Shown: piece after piece, positions 1 to 5,967 of the stretch
How positions within the stretch are numbered: the stretch's first letter is position 1
Layout of the letters: every line of letters starts with the position of its first letter
NCBI GenBank assembly: GCA_012511845.1
Contig: JAAZFF010000233.1
Span: forward strand, 1-14,180
Length of the DNA: 14,180 nt
Direction of reading: 5' to 3'
Source: Lentisphaerota bacterium
GTDB lineage: Bacteria > Verrucomicrobiota > Kiritimatiellia > RFP12 > UBA3636
Program-made: the position numbers and the translations under genes
The notes under the pieces: generated by a model
Told to the model about the DNA's origin: nothing
The model's database searches: none
Seen by the model: only the letters and a program-made list of their open reading frames with translations

Positions 1-24
1 GGGAGAGTAGCACGTTGCCAGGCT
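1..24 (+). rRNA. rrf: 5S rRNA, 3' end only (left edge of window)
   Basis: The first bases, GGGAGAGTAGCACGTTGCCA followed by GGC, match the conserved 3' end of bacterial 5S rRNA (in E. coli a GAGAGTAG segment is followed by the terminal GCCAGGC that closes helix I). The rest of the gene, and presumably 16S and 23S, lie to the left of the window. The exact 3' end is uncertain by a base or two. A terminator-like hairpin follows directly, as expected at the end of an rRNA operon. Confidence 0.8.
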
Positions 25-32
25 TTTTCTTC

Positions 33-80
33 AAAGACCCGCAGTGAAAGAAGTCAACTTTCAAGGTGGGTCTTTTTTTT
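33..80 (+). terminator. Rho-independent terminator after the rRNA operon
   Basis: AAAGACCC (33-40) pairs with GGGTCTTT (68-75), and inside it TGAAAG (45-50) pairs with CTTTCA (58-63). The two helices are separated by a small internal loop, and the outer helix runs into an unbroken T-tract (73-80). Position directly after the 5S 3' end and the T-run support a factor-independent terminator. Confidence 0.75.
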
Positions 81-97
81 ATGCCGACAAATCATTA

Positions 98-137
98 TTT
101 GACTCCGGACTCGGGATTTAAAGTCCGACTCGTCCGG
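98..137. repeat. Dispersed GACTCCGGACTCGGG element, copy 1
   Basis: TTTGACTCCGGACTCGGGAT begins at 98. Related copies start at about 10928 and 11193. In this copy CCGGAC (105-110) can pair with GTCCGG (132-137), giving a stem with a 21-base loop. The function is unknown. Confidence 0.6.
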
Positions 138-172
138 GAGATCGTACCCGTTCATAGCGCAGCGGTACACGT

Positions 173-220
173 TATACGTACACGAGGATGTGAATGCGCA
201 GGTTAAATCGTGTACGTGTA
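173..220. repeat. Inverted repeat rich in GTACACG/CGTGTAC
   Basis: ACGTACACGA (176-185) is the exact reverse complement of TCGTGTACGT (208-217). Pairing extends to 173 and 220 with one G-T wobble, leaving a 22-base loop. Further GTAC-containing words (GGTACACG at 164, GTACGAGTACG at 218-228) crowd the same stretch. No T-run follows, so this is not an obvious terminator. Confidence 0.5.
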
Positions 221-233
221 CGAGTACGATTGT

Positions 234-297
234 GCGTCTCCCAAGCAAACTACCCACTAACCACTGAACACTGTCCACTGACCCGGCTTGCCCCGGC
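234..297. repeat. Module B copy 1 with heptanucleotide array
   Basis: Four 7-base units run from 253 to 280: CCCACTA, ACCACTG, AACACTG, TCCACTG. They are followed by a CCCGGCTTGCC element. The 25 bases leading in (234-258) match 538-562 with two differences, so module B has a copy of the same 64-base length at 538-601. A third copy ends against the EF-hand gene near 11352-11410. Confidence 0.65.
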
Positions 298-334
298 TTA
301 GGGTTCGAAGCCGCGGGATTAGTAATACCGAATT

Positions 335-404
335 AGGGTAGGGCGTGTTTTTCCAAAACCGCCGTGGTGGCGAAGCAATCTCAATACGGTCAATAAGGTC
401 AGCC
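335..404. repeat. Module C copy 1 (70 bases)
   Basis: This stretch, beginning AGGGTAGGGCGTGTTTTTCC and ending GGTCAGCC, aligns without gaps to 11015-11084 with seven differences in 70 bases by eye (about 90%). A partial third copy of its middle (CGCCGTGGTTGCGAGGCAAT) lies near 11127. A degenerate inverted relative of the same part lies at about 430-450. Confidence 0.75.
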
Positions 405-470
405 CCAAGTCCAGAGTCAAAACAATTTTGATTGCCTGCAACAACCGGCGGACCGCTGCGGAGAGCCGTC

Positions 471-540
471 CCTACCTTGCTCAGCAAGCGGGCACAGGGC
501 ACAGACGGCACAGACAGGAATGTCCGTGCTCCAGTCTGCG
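471..540. repeat. Module D copy 1, with extra GCACAGAC units
   Basis: It begins CCTACCTTGCTCAGCAAGCG and contains the hairpin GCACAGACA (508-516), loop GGAA, TGTCCGTGC (521-529), with one A-C mismatch. Unlike the other two copies it carries extra GGCACAG-type units ahead of the hairpin (491-507), suggesting local unit gain. Confidence 0.7.
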
Positions 541-601
541 CCTCCCAAGAAAACTACCCACTACCGACTTTTTCCCCACTGGCACGGCTTGCCGGGTCTT
601 G
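538..601. repeat. Module B copy 2 (degenerate heptamers)
   Basis: The first 25 bases match 234-258 with two differences. The heptamers that follow are eroded (ACCCACTACCGACTTTTTCC) and lead into a CACGGCTTGCCGGGTCTTG element, as in the other two B copies. Confidence 0.6.
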
Positions 602-603
602 CA

Positions 604-715
604 ACGGCGGTTTGCGGCTTGCCACGGCGTAGTTAACGGACGAAGCCGGGAGAAACCAGCCCTACCTTGCTCAGCAGGCGGGCACAGACAGGAATGTCCG
701 TGCTATAGTCTGCGG
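604..715. repeat. Modules E1+D2; 67 bases identical to island 2
   Basis: Bases 604-670 are identical to 11245-11311 (67 of 67 by eye). Similarity continues through 715/11356 with six differences in the next 45 bases. Module E contains CGGCTT and AAGCCG as an outer inverted repeat. Module D2 contains the hairpin GCACAGACA (682-690), loop GGAA, TGTCCGTGC (695-703). Such a long perfect match between two non-coding sites 10.6 kb apart implies recent copying or conversion. Confidence 0.8.
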
Positions 716-773
716 TTCGCGGGGACGCTCACCCTCCATTACGTAAAGATGCGTCGCACTCTCAGGAAAAATA

Positions 774-802
774 TTGATTTGAAAGCTGAAGACAGGTATC
801 AT
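774..802 (+). promoter_or_regulatory. Possible sigma70-type promoter for leuS
   Basis: TTGATT (774-779) and TATCAT (797-802) are separated by 17 bases, about 50 bases upstream of the leuS start. The match to consensus is moderate (4/6 and 5/6). The segment 736-850 is AT-rich and outside the repeat modules, as expected for a native upstream region. Confidence 0.35.
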
Positions 803-850
803 ATTGCGCTTATTGTTGATATAAACCTCTCTTTTCAAGAGATGCTTTAA

Positions 851-3433
851 ATGAAAGAAAATATGAGCACAGCTGAGTATGATTTTGCCTCAATAGAAAA
901 AAAATGGCAAAAATATTGGGAAGAAAATAAAACTTTTAAAACTGTAGATTTTGCAGCCGACAAGCCGAAGTATTATGTACTCGACATGTTTCCGTACCCA
1001 AGCGGTTCCGGTCTTCATGTGGGACATCCCGAGGGTTATACAGCCACAGATATTTTATGCCGATACAAGCGGCAAAACGGCTTCAACGTACTTCACCCCA
1101 TGGGTTGGGACGCATTCGGTCTGCCGGCAGAACAGTATGCCGTAGAAACAGGAACACATCCGGCTGTAACAACCGCTAAAAATATTGATACTTTCAGACG
1201 CCAGATTAAAGCACTCGGATTCAGTTATGACTGGGACAGGGAAGTCGATACAACCGATCCTAAATATTACAAGTGGACTCAGTGGATCTTCAAGCAGCTG
1301 TATAAGAAAGGGTTGGCATACATAGCAGAGGTTCCCGTAAACTGGTGCCCTGCACTAGGCACTGTACTTGCAAATGAAGAGGTGGTGAACGGCCTCAGTG
1401 AGAGGGGTAATCACCCTGTGGAGAGACGCCCCATGCGCCAGTGGATGCTGCGTATAACAGAATATGCGGAGCGACTCCTCAAAGATCTCGACGATCTTGA
1501 TTGGTCGGAGGGTATCAAGGAAATGCAGCGCAACTGGATTGGCAAATCTGAAGGGGCTGAGGTCGTTTTTAAAATTGTCAGACCGGAGGGGGGCGAGGTT
1601 ACAGTGTTTACCACACGTCCGGATACGCTGTTCGGAGCTACTTATATGGTTTTGGCACCGGAACATGTACTTGTGGACGAAATAACAACTCCTGCCCAGG
1701 CTGAAAAAGTAAAAGCTTATCAGAAAATGGCAGCAAGCAAGAGCGATATGGATCGAACAGAGCTCGCTACAGAGAAAACAGGAGTCTTTACAGGATGTTT
1801 TGCTGTAAATCCCGTTTCAGGGGAGAAGATACCTGTATGGATTGCCGACTACGTCCTGGCTTCTTATGGTACAGGGGCGATAATGGCTGTGCCTGCACAT
1901 GATACACGAGATTTTGAATTTGCACAGGAGTTCAATCTGCCGATAAGATGCATTATAGAGCCCGACAGGGAAGCTGCAGCCGGAGAAGGCGTGAATGCAG
2001 ATGATGTTCTTGAGGGAAAGGCAAGTTGGACCGGTCCCGGCAGAATGATACATTCTTCCAATTCAGATGGTCTCAATATCAACGGAATGACTGTTGAAGA
2101 ATCAATACGGACGACAACAGAATGGCTTTTGAGTCGGGGAATAGGGCGTGCAAAGACGCAATACAAACTTCGCGACTGGCTCTTCAGCCGGCAGCGTTAC
2201 TGGGGCGAGCCGTTTCCGCTGGTGCATATGGATGATGGCTCTATCAAACTTCTTTCCGATGATGAGCTGCCCCTGACGCTTCCGGAAATGGAAGATTTCA
2301 AACCTGCAGGTACGGGTGAGCCACCACTGGCAAAGGCAAAGCAATGGCTGCGTTACACCGATCCGGAAACAGGCAAACAGGGTTGGCGCGAAACTAACAC
2401 CATGCCGCAATGGGCAGGTTCTTGCTGGTATTATCTCCGTTATATCGATCCGCTTAATGATAAGGCTTTCATAGATCCTGAAAAAGAAAAATACTGGATG
2501 CCGGTAGATTTATATGTAGGCGGTGCTGAACATGCAGTATTACACCTGCTATATGCAAGGTTCTGGCACAAAGTACTTTTCGATTTGGGATTTGTTTCGA
2601 CAAAAGAACCATTTCAAAAACTGGTGAACCAGGGAATGATTCTGGGTCTTTCTTATAAAGATTCTCGTGGAGTCCTTGTACCGACCGATGAGGTTGAAGT
2701 CACAACTGAAGGCCCAGTCCGCAAGGACACAGGTGAAAAACTTGTAGAGTTTGCGGCAAAAATGTCGAAGTCGCTTAAAAATGTTGTCAATCCTGACGAT
2801 GTTAAACATCAGTATGGAGCCGACAGCATGCGTCTCTACGAAATGTTCATGGGTCCGCTGGAAGCAGTCAAACCCTGGAATACGAAGAGCGTAGAAGGAG
2901 TTTTCAGATTTCTGCGCAGATCTTTTAAAATGGTTGCAGAGCAGCCGATTGTGGAAGACAAAATGGATCAGGATCAGGCGCGACTCTGCCACACTGTGAT
3001 TAAGAAGGTTACAGAGGACATCGAGTCTCTTGATTTCAATACGGCAATCAGTCAGCTTATGATCTTCGTAAACGGTTTTGCCGGCGATAATAAACCTCTT
3101 CCGCGAGAGGCAGCTGAAACGTTTGTTATTCTCCTATCACCCTTTGCCCCGCACCTTTGTGAAGAACTTTGGGAGAAACTTGGTCATGATGATACGATTG
3201 CTTATGTTAAATGGCCGACGCATGATGAGGCGGCATTAAAGATAAATGAGGTTGAAGTAGCCATTCAAGTGTTGGGCAAGATAAGGGCACGTGTAATGAT
3301 GTCGCCGGAATTAACGCATGAAGAGATGAGCGAGAAAGCATTGGCTGTTCCGGCTATACAGGAAGAGATTGGCGGCAGACCTGTCCGCAAAACAATCTGT
3401 GTGCCCGGGCGTCTTGTAAATATTGTAGTATAA
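851..3433 (+). CDS. leuS: Leucyl-tRNA synthetase
   Basis: Class I aminoacyl-tRNA synthetase that charges tRNA-Leu with leucine in the cytoplasm. The 860-residue length is normal for bacterial LeuRS. The HIGH-type signature is HVGH at residues 56-59, with HPMGWDAFGLPAEQYA following. The CP1 editing domain, which removes mischarged amino acids, is marked by the TTRPDTLFGATYMVLAPEH segment (about 254-272) and AIMAVPAHDTRDFEFA. The second catalytic signature KMSKS is at 637-641. The C-terminal anticodon-binding region ends in a typical VRKTICVPGRLVNIVV. The ATG at 851 is preceded by AAGAGA eight bases upstream; an in-frame ATG at 863 is an alternative that would remove four residues. The next gene follows after 30 bases on the same strand and may be co-transcribed. 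No interruptions are visible. Confidence 0.98.
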   Translation: MKENMSTAEYDFASIEKKWQKYWEENKTFKTVDFAADKPKYYVLDMFPYPSGSGLHVGHPEGYTATDILCRYKRQNGFNVLHPMGWDAFGLPAEQYAVETGTHPAVTTAKNIDTFRRQIKALGFSYDWDREVDTTDPKYYKWTQWIFKQLYKKGLAYIAEVPVNWCPALGTVLANEEVVNGLSERGNHPVERRPMRQWMLRITEYAERLLKDLDDLDWSEGIKEMQRNWIGKSEGAEVVFKIVRPEGGEVTVFTTRPDTLFGATYMVLAPEHVLVDEITTPAQAEKVKAYQKMAASKSDMDRTELATEKTGVFTGCFAVNPVSGEKIPVWIADYVLASYGTGAIMAVPAHDTRDFEFAQEFNLPIRCIIEPDREAAAGEGVNADDVLEGKASWTGPGRMIHSSNSDGLNINGMTVEESIRTTTEWLLSRGIGRAKTQYKLRDWLFSRQRYWGEPFPLVHMDDGSIKLLSDDELPLTLPEMEDFKPAGTGEPPLAKAKQWLRYTDPETGKQGWRETNTMPQWAGSCWYYLRYIDPLNDKAFIDPEKEKYWMPVDLYVGGAEHAVLHLLYARFWHKVLFDLGFVSTKEPFQKLVNQGMILGLSYKDSRGVLVPTDEVEVTTEGPVRKDTGEKLVEFAAKMSKSLKNVVNPDDVKHQYGADSMRLYEMFMGPLEAVKPWNTKSVEGVFRFLRRSFKMVAEQPIVEDKMDQDQARLCHTVIKKVTEDIESLDFNTAISQLMIFVNGFAGDNKPLPREAAETFVILLSPFAPHLCEELWEKLGHDDTIAYVKWPTHDEAALKINEVEVAIQVLGKIRARVMMSPELTHEEMSEKALAVPAIQEEIGGRPVRKTICVPGRLVNIVV

Positions 3434-3463
3434 ACAAGTAAAAACCTGTTAAGTAAAATTGAA

Positions 3464-4591
3464 ATGAATCCTCGTGAACGCCAACTGGAGGCATTATCTT
3501 TCGGGAATCCTGATCGTATTCCACTGATACCGGGATATGGAAGGAGATCTACACTTGATACCTGGCGTTTGCAGGGCTTGCCATCAGAAGTTAAAGACTA
3601 TACGGAATACGCCTACCGTCTTGCCGGCGGTACTTTGCCGATGGAAAAGAACCACGTTCACTTTTCCATCAATGAGCGTATGGAGCCGCAATTTGAAGAA
3701 AAAGTAATTGAGCGCCGCAAGCGCTCCCTTGTTGTTCAGGACTGGAAGGGCAATATTTGCGAGATATCCGATGAGTTTTCTACGGAATATCTCAGGCATG
3801 CCATTGATTTTGTTACTCGAAGATGGATAAAGTGCCCCGTAGAAACACGTGCAGACTGGAATGACATGATGCGCAGGTATGACTCACGGGCTGAAGATCG
3901 CTTACCTGAAAAAACTGAAGAACTTGTTGAAACTCTCAAGGACAGGACTGGTTTCCTGGAGTTTCGATTTTCCGGTCCATTCTGGCAAGTCCGAGAATGG
4001 GTGGGTTTTGAAAAGCTTTGCATGCTCTTTTATGATGATCCGCTTTTTTTAGATGAAATGATTTCATTCTGGTGCGATCATGTATCGGTCTTGCTGGAAC
4101 GGGCTTTCGAAATAGTTACGCCCGATTCTGTACATCTTTCCGAGGATATGGCTTACAAGGGGTTTTCAATGGTCTCACCCTCCATGGTTCGAAAGCATCT
4201 TTTGCCGGTGTGGAAAAAATGGGGAGAAATAATTAGAAGGGCGGGTGTTCCTCTTTATAGCATGGATTCGGACGGATTTATAGGCGAGTTGATTCCGTTG
4301 TGGATTGAAGCCGGAATAAATGTATGCGACCCCATTGAGGTTGCAGCAGGAAACGATATTGTTCAATTCAGACGAGAATTTGGTCGCGACATGGCATACT
4401 TCGGCGGTGTTGATAAACGGGCGATGGCAAAAGGCGGTGCAGTGCTTAAGGCAGAAATTGAACGAATCCGACCGGTAGTGGAAGATGGAGGCTTTATTCC
4501 AAGCTGTGATCACGGGATACCGGCTGATGTATCGTGGAATGATTTTGTTGAGACAACTCGTCTTTTGGCAGAAATTTGCGGTTGGCTCTGA
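3464..4591 (+). CDS. URO-D superfamily protein (uroporphyrinogen decarboxylase-like)
   Basis: A 375-residue protein of the URO-D/MtaA-type TIM-barrel superfamily, whose members include uroporphyrinogen decarboxylase and the cobalamin-linked methyltransferases MtaA/CmuA. It starts MNPRERQLEALSFGNPDRIP, a usual N-terminus for the stand-alone members. It carries the C-terminal signature FIPSCDHGIPADVSW, with the central YFGGVDKRAMAKGG segment. The RQAGRY-type motif of true HemE is absent, so haem synthesis is not supported. A corrinoid-dependent methyl transfer role is possible for the family, but nothing in the sequence fixes the substrate. It lies 30 bases after leuS without a strong Shine-Dalgarno, which fits translation from a leuS transcript. 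Its last 82 bases overlap, antisense, the end of the SEDS gene on the other strand. TGA stop. Confidence 0.9.
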   Translation: MNPRERQLEALSFGNPDRIPLIPGYGRRSTLDTWRLQGLPSEVKDYTEYAYRLAGGTLPMEKNHVHFSINERMEPQFEEKVIERRKRSLVVQDWKGNICEISDEFSTEYLRHAIDFVTRRWIKCPVETRADWNDMMRRYDSRAEDRLPEKTEELVETLKDRTGFLEFRFSGPFWQVREWVGFEKLCMLFYDDPLFLDEMISFWCDHVSVLLERAFEIVTPDSVHLSEDMAYKGFSMVSPSMVRKHLLPVWKKWGEIIRRAGVPLYSMDSDGFIGELIPLWIEAGINVCDPIEVAAGNDIVQFRREFGRDMAYFGGVDKRAMAKGGAVLKAEIERIRPVVEDGGFIPSCDHGIPADVSWNDFVETTRLLAEICGWL

Positions 4592-5967
4592 TGTTTAAAA
4601 CTTGTTAAACACCTCATGCTTCCTTTTTTCTGTGTGCACCCTTTTTTTGACCTGCCGCCGGTTTTTTCTTTGCAGCCGGTTTTTTCCCGGGCTTTGAGGC
4701 TGCCCCTTTTTTTTGTTTTAGCAGGCGGTCTGTCATCTGAGATGGCAAGAATTATTCCTGGCATCAATAAAGTGGTAACAAGAGAGCTTCCTCCGTGTGA
4801 TATAAAGGGGAGGGGGATACCCGTGAGAGGAATGGCTTTTACTACTCCACCGATATTTAGCAGAGTTTGCAGTCCGAGACAGGCAATTATGCCCGTTGCG
4901 ACAGTTGCCCTGTAATGATTGTCCGTACGCTCTGCCACTCGCATTCCTGACACTATCAGAGTGCAAAAAAGCAACACAATGCATGCACACCCTATAAGTC
5001 CCAGCTCTTCGCCGATAATTATGTAGGCGAAGTCGGACTCAACAATCGGCACAACACCTGGCGAGCCTCCGCCGAATCCTGTTCCCCAAAAACCGCCTGT
5101 ATAAAGTGCTACGAGAGCCTGCAGCGGTTGCCATCCTGTGGACGTTGCAGCATCAAACGGATTCAACCATGCGGCGAGTCTTGCCCGTCCGCGAGAAGAA
5201 AGCGGAATAAGCAGGTGCGCCAATGTGAAAATCCCTGCCAGTCCGCCCAGAAGGTATGCGGAGCGATTTGTTACAGCATAAAGCATTACTATCAGCGTAG
5301 CATTCATTAAAGCGAACATACCCATATCACCCTGGGCAATGAGCAGCAGCATGGGGGGCGCCCATAATGCACCGACTGTCACGAGTATATTCAGCGGTGG
5401 GAGAGGAATACCGAGAAAACTTCGCCGAAGTAACAGGCGGTGCCCTGAAAGCATGGACGCAATAAAAATTATGAGGAGCGGCTTTATAATTTCGGCGGGG
5501 TTAATATTTCCGGGAAGATAAACTGCCCCGCGATACTTGCGCCCTGCGACAAGCACGAATATTATAACGATAACGCTTAAAGCGAGAAATACAAGCCAGA
5601 AGGGTTCCAGTCTGCTTATCCTTCCATACCGTCCGAGCCAATACGTACCCAGCATTATAACAATTCCGAGCGGCAAGGCGAGTTGTGATGCAGAAGTTAT
5701 CTGCATTGAAGATATTGTTCCTATGCGATATTGGGTAACGAGTCCTATACCGCATAATGCGAGTGCTACTGCAGGAAATGAAAACGTACCGCGATAACGA
5801 AGTGCGCGCAGTGAGCCGTAAACAATTATAAGCGCAGCTGCGAAAATTGCTATGGGAGTAAACTGATCCGGTCCGAGAGATGGAGTGTTCGAGAGATGTA
5901 TTGCCAATACAGAAAGATGTAACGGTACGGCTACAAGAAGTGGTAAAACGAAAAGCCATACAAACAT
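4510..5967 (-). CDS. FtsW/RodA-family (SEDS) peptidoglycan glycosyltransferase
   Basis: Multi-pass inner-membrane protein of the SEDS family, which polymerises lipid II into glycan strands together with a class B PBP. Hydrophobic segments fill residues 1-410. Family landmarks are NPFDAATSTGWQPLQALVAL (269-288), PIVESDFAYIIIGEELGLIG (307-326) and PLTGIPLPFISHGGSS (380-395). The acidic residue in NPFDA lies near the expected catalytic Asp of the family, offset by one in an ungapped comparison. The ATG at 5967 overlaps the PBP stop (TAATG) and has AGGAGG ten bases upstream, so the start is secure. Whether it serves division (FtsW) or elongation (RodA) cannot be told. The odd part is residues 412-485, a hydrophilic, lysine-rich tail (KTKKRGSLKAREKTGCKEKT and similar). 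Its last ~27 codons overlap the end of the convergent URO-D gene. TGA stop. Confidence 0.93.
   Translation of the reverse strand: MFVWLFVLPLLVAVPLHLSVLAIHLSNTPSLGPDQFTPIAIFAAALIIVYGSLRALRYRGTFSFPAVALALCGIGLVTQYRIGTISSMQITSASQLALPLGIVIMLGTYWLGRYGRISRLEPFWLVFLALSVIVIIFVLVAGRKYRGAVYLPGNINPAEIIKPLLIIFIASMLSGHRLLLRRSFLGIPLPPLNILVTVGALWAPPMLLLIAQGDMGMFALMNATLIVMLYAVTNRSAYLLGGLAGIFTLAHLLIPLSSRGRARLAAWLNPFDAATSTGWQPLQALVALYTGGFWGTGFGGGSPGVVPIVESDFAYIIIGEELGLIGCACIVLLFCTLIVSGMRVAERTDNHYRATVATGIIACLGLQTLLNIGGVVKAIPLTGIPLPFISHGGSSLVTTLLMPGIILAISDDRPPAKTKKRGSLKAREKTGCKEKTGGRSKKGCTQKKGSMRCLTSFKHQSQPQISAKRRVVSTKSFHDTSAGIP
4672..4714 (+). terminator. Possible terminator for leuS/URO-D transcript, inside SEDS 3' end
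   Basis: GCAGCC (4672-4677) can pair with GGCTGC (4698-4703), followed after three C residues by eight T residues (4707-4714). Several other T-tracts lie at 4623-4690. On the + strand this is terminator-like and sits about 80-120 bases after the URO-D stop. The same bases encode the lysine-rich tail of the - strand gene, so the T-tracts could simply be lysine codons read backwards. Confidence 0.35.

Larger units (their letters stand above)
81..735. repeat. Intergenic repeat island 1 (no gene)
   Basis: About 650 bases between the rRNA terminator and leuS have no credible protein gene; open frames here are short and have no recognisable family. The stretch is a mosaic of short modules, most of which recur in the second island at 10905-11415. 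In order: a GACTCCGGACTCGGG element (98-119), an ACGTACACGA inverted repeat (173-220), heptamer array B1 (234-297), a 70-base module C1 (335-404), hairpin module D1 (471-540), B2 (538-601), E1 (604-670) and D2 (661-715). Base composition is visibly more GC-rich than the flanking coding DNA. Confidence 0.8.

Noticed and set aside
148..210. tRNA-like words (TAGCGCAGCGGTA and GGTTAAATC) that look like a D-arm and T-loop
   Set aside because: The required D, anticodon and acceptor stems do not pair; the real pairing there is the GTAC inverted repeat.
54..511. Short - strand open frames over island 1
   Set aside because: No start signals, no family resemblance, and they cross the rRNA terminator and module C.
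253..715. CRISPR array
   Set aside because: Repeat units are 7 bases without spacers, or single dispersed modules of varying length; no cas genes are present.
428..850. A 140-residue open frame on the + strand ending right before leuS
   Set aside because: It runs through repeat modules D, B and E, has no recognisable domain or ribosome site, and its composition (Arg/Pro/Cys-rich) is that of translated repeat DNA.
2549..2992. A 147-residue - strand frame inside leuS
   Set aside because: It is antisense to highly conserved LeuRS sequence including KMSKS, with no independent evidence.
3464..4591. Calling this gene hemE
   Set aside because: The protein has the URO-D fold signature, but the RQAGRY-type N-terminal substrate motif of HemE is missing.
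4593..4610. GTTTAAAACTTGTTAAAC palindrome after the URO-D stop as a terminator
   Set aside because: The stem is short and AT-only apart from its ends, and no T-run follows immediately; the structure at 4672-4714 is a better candidate.
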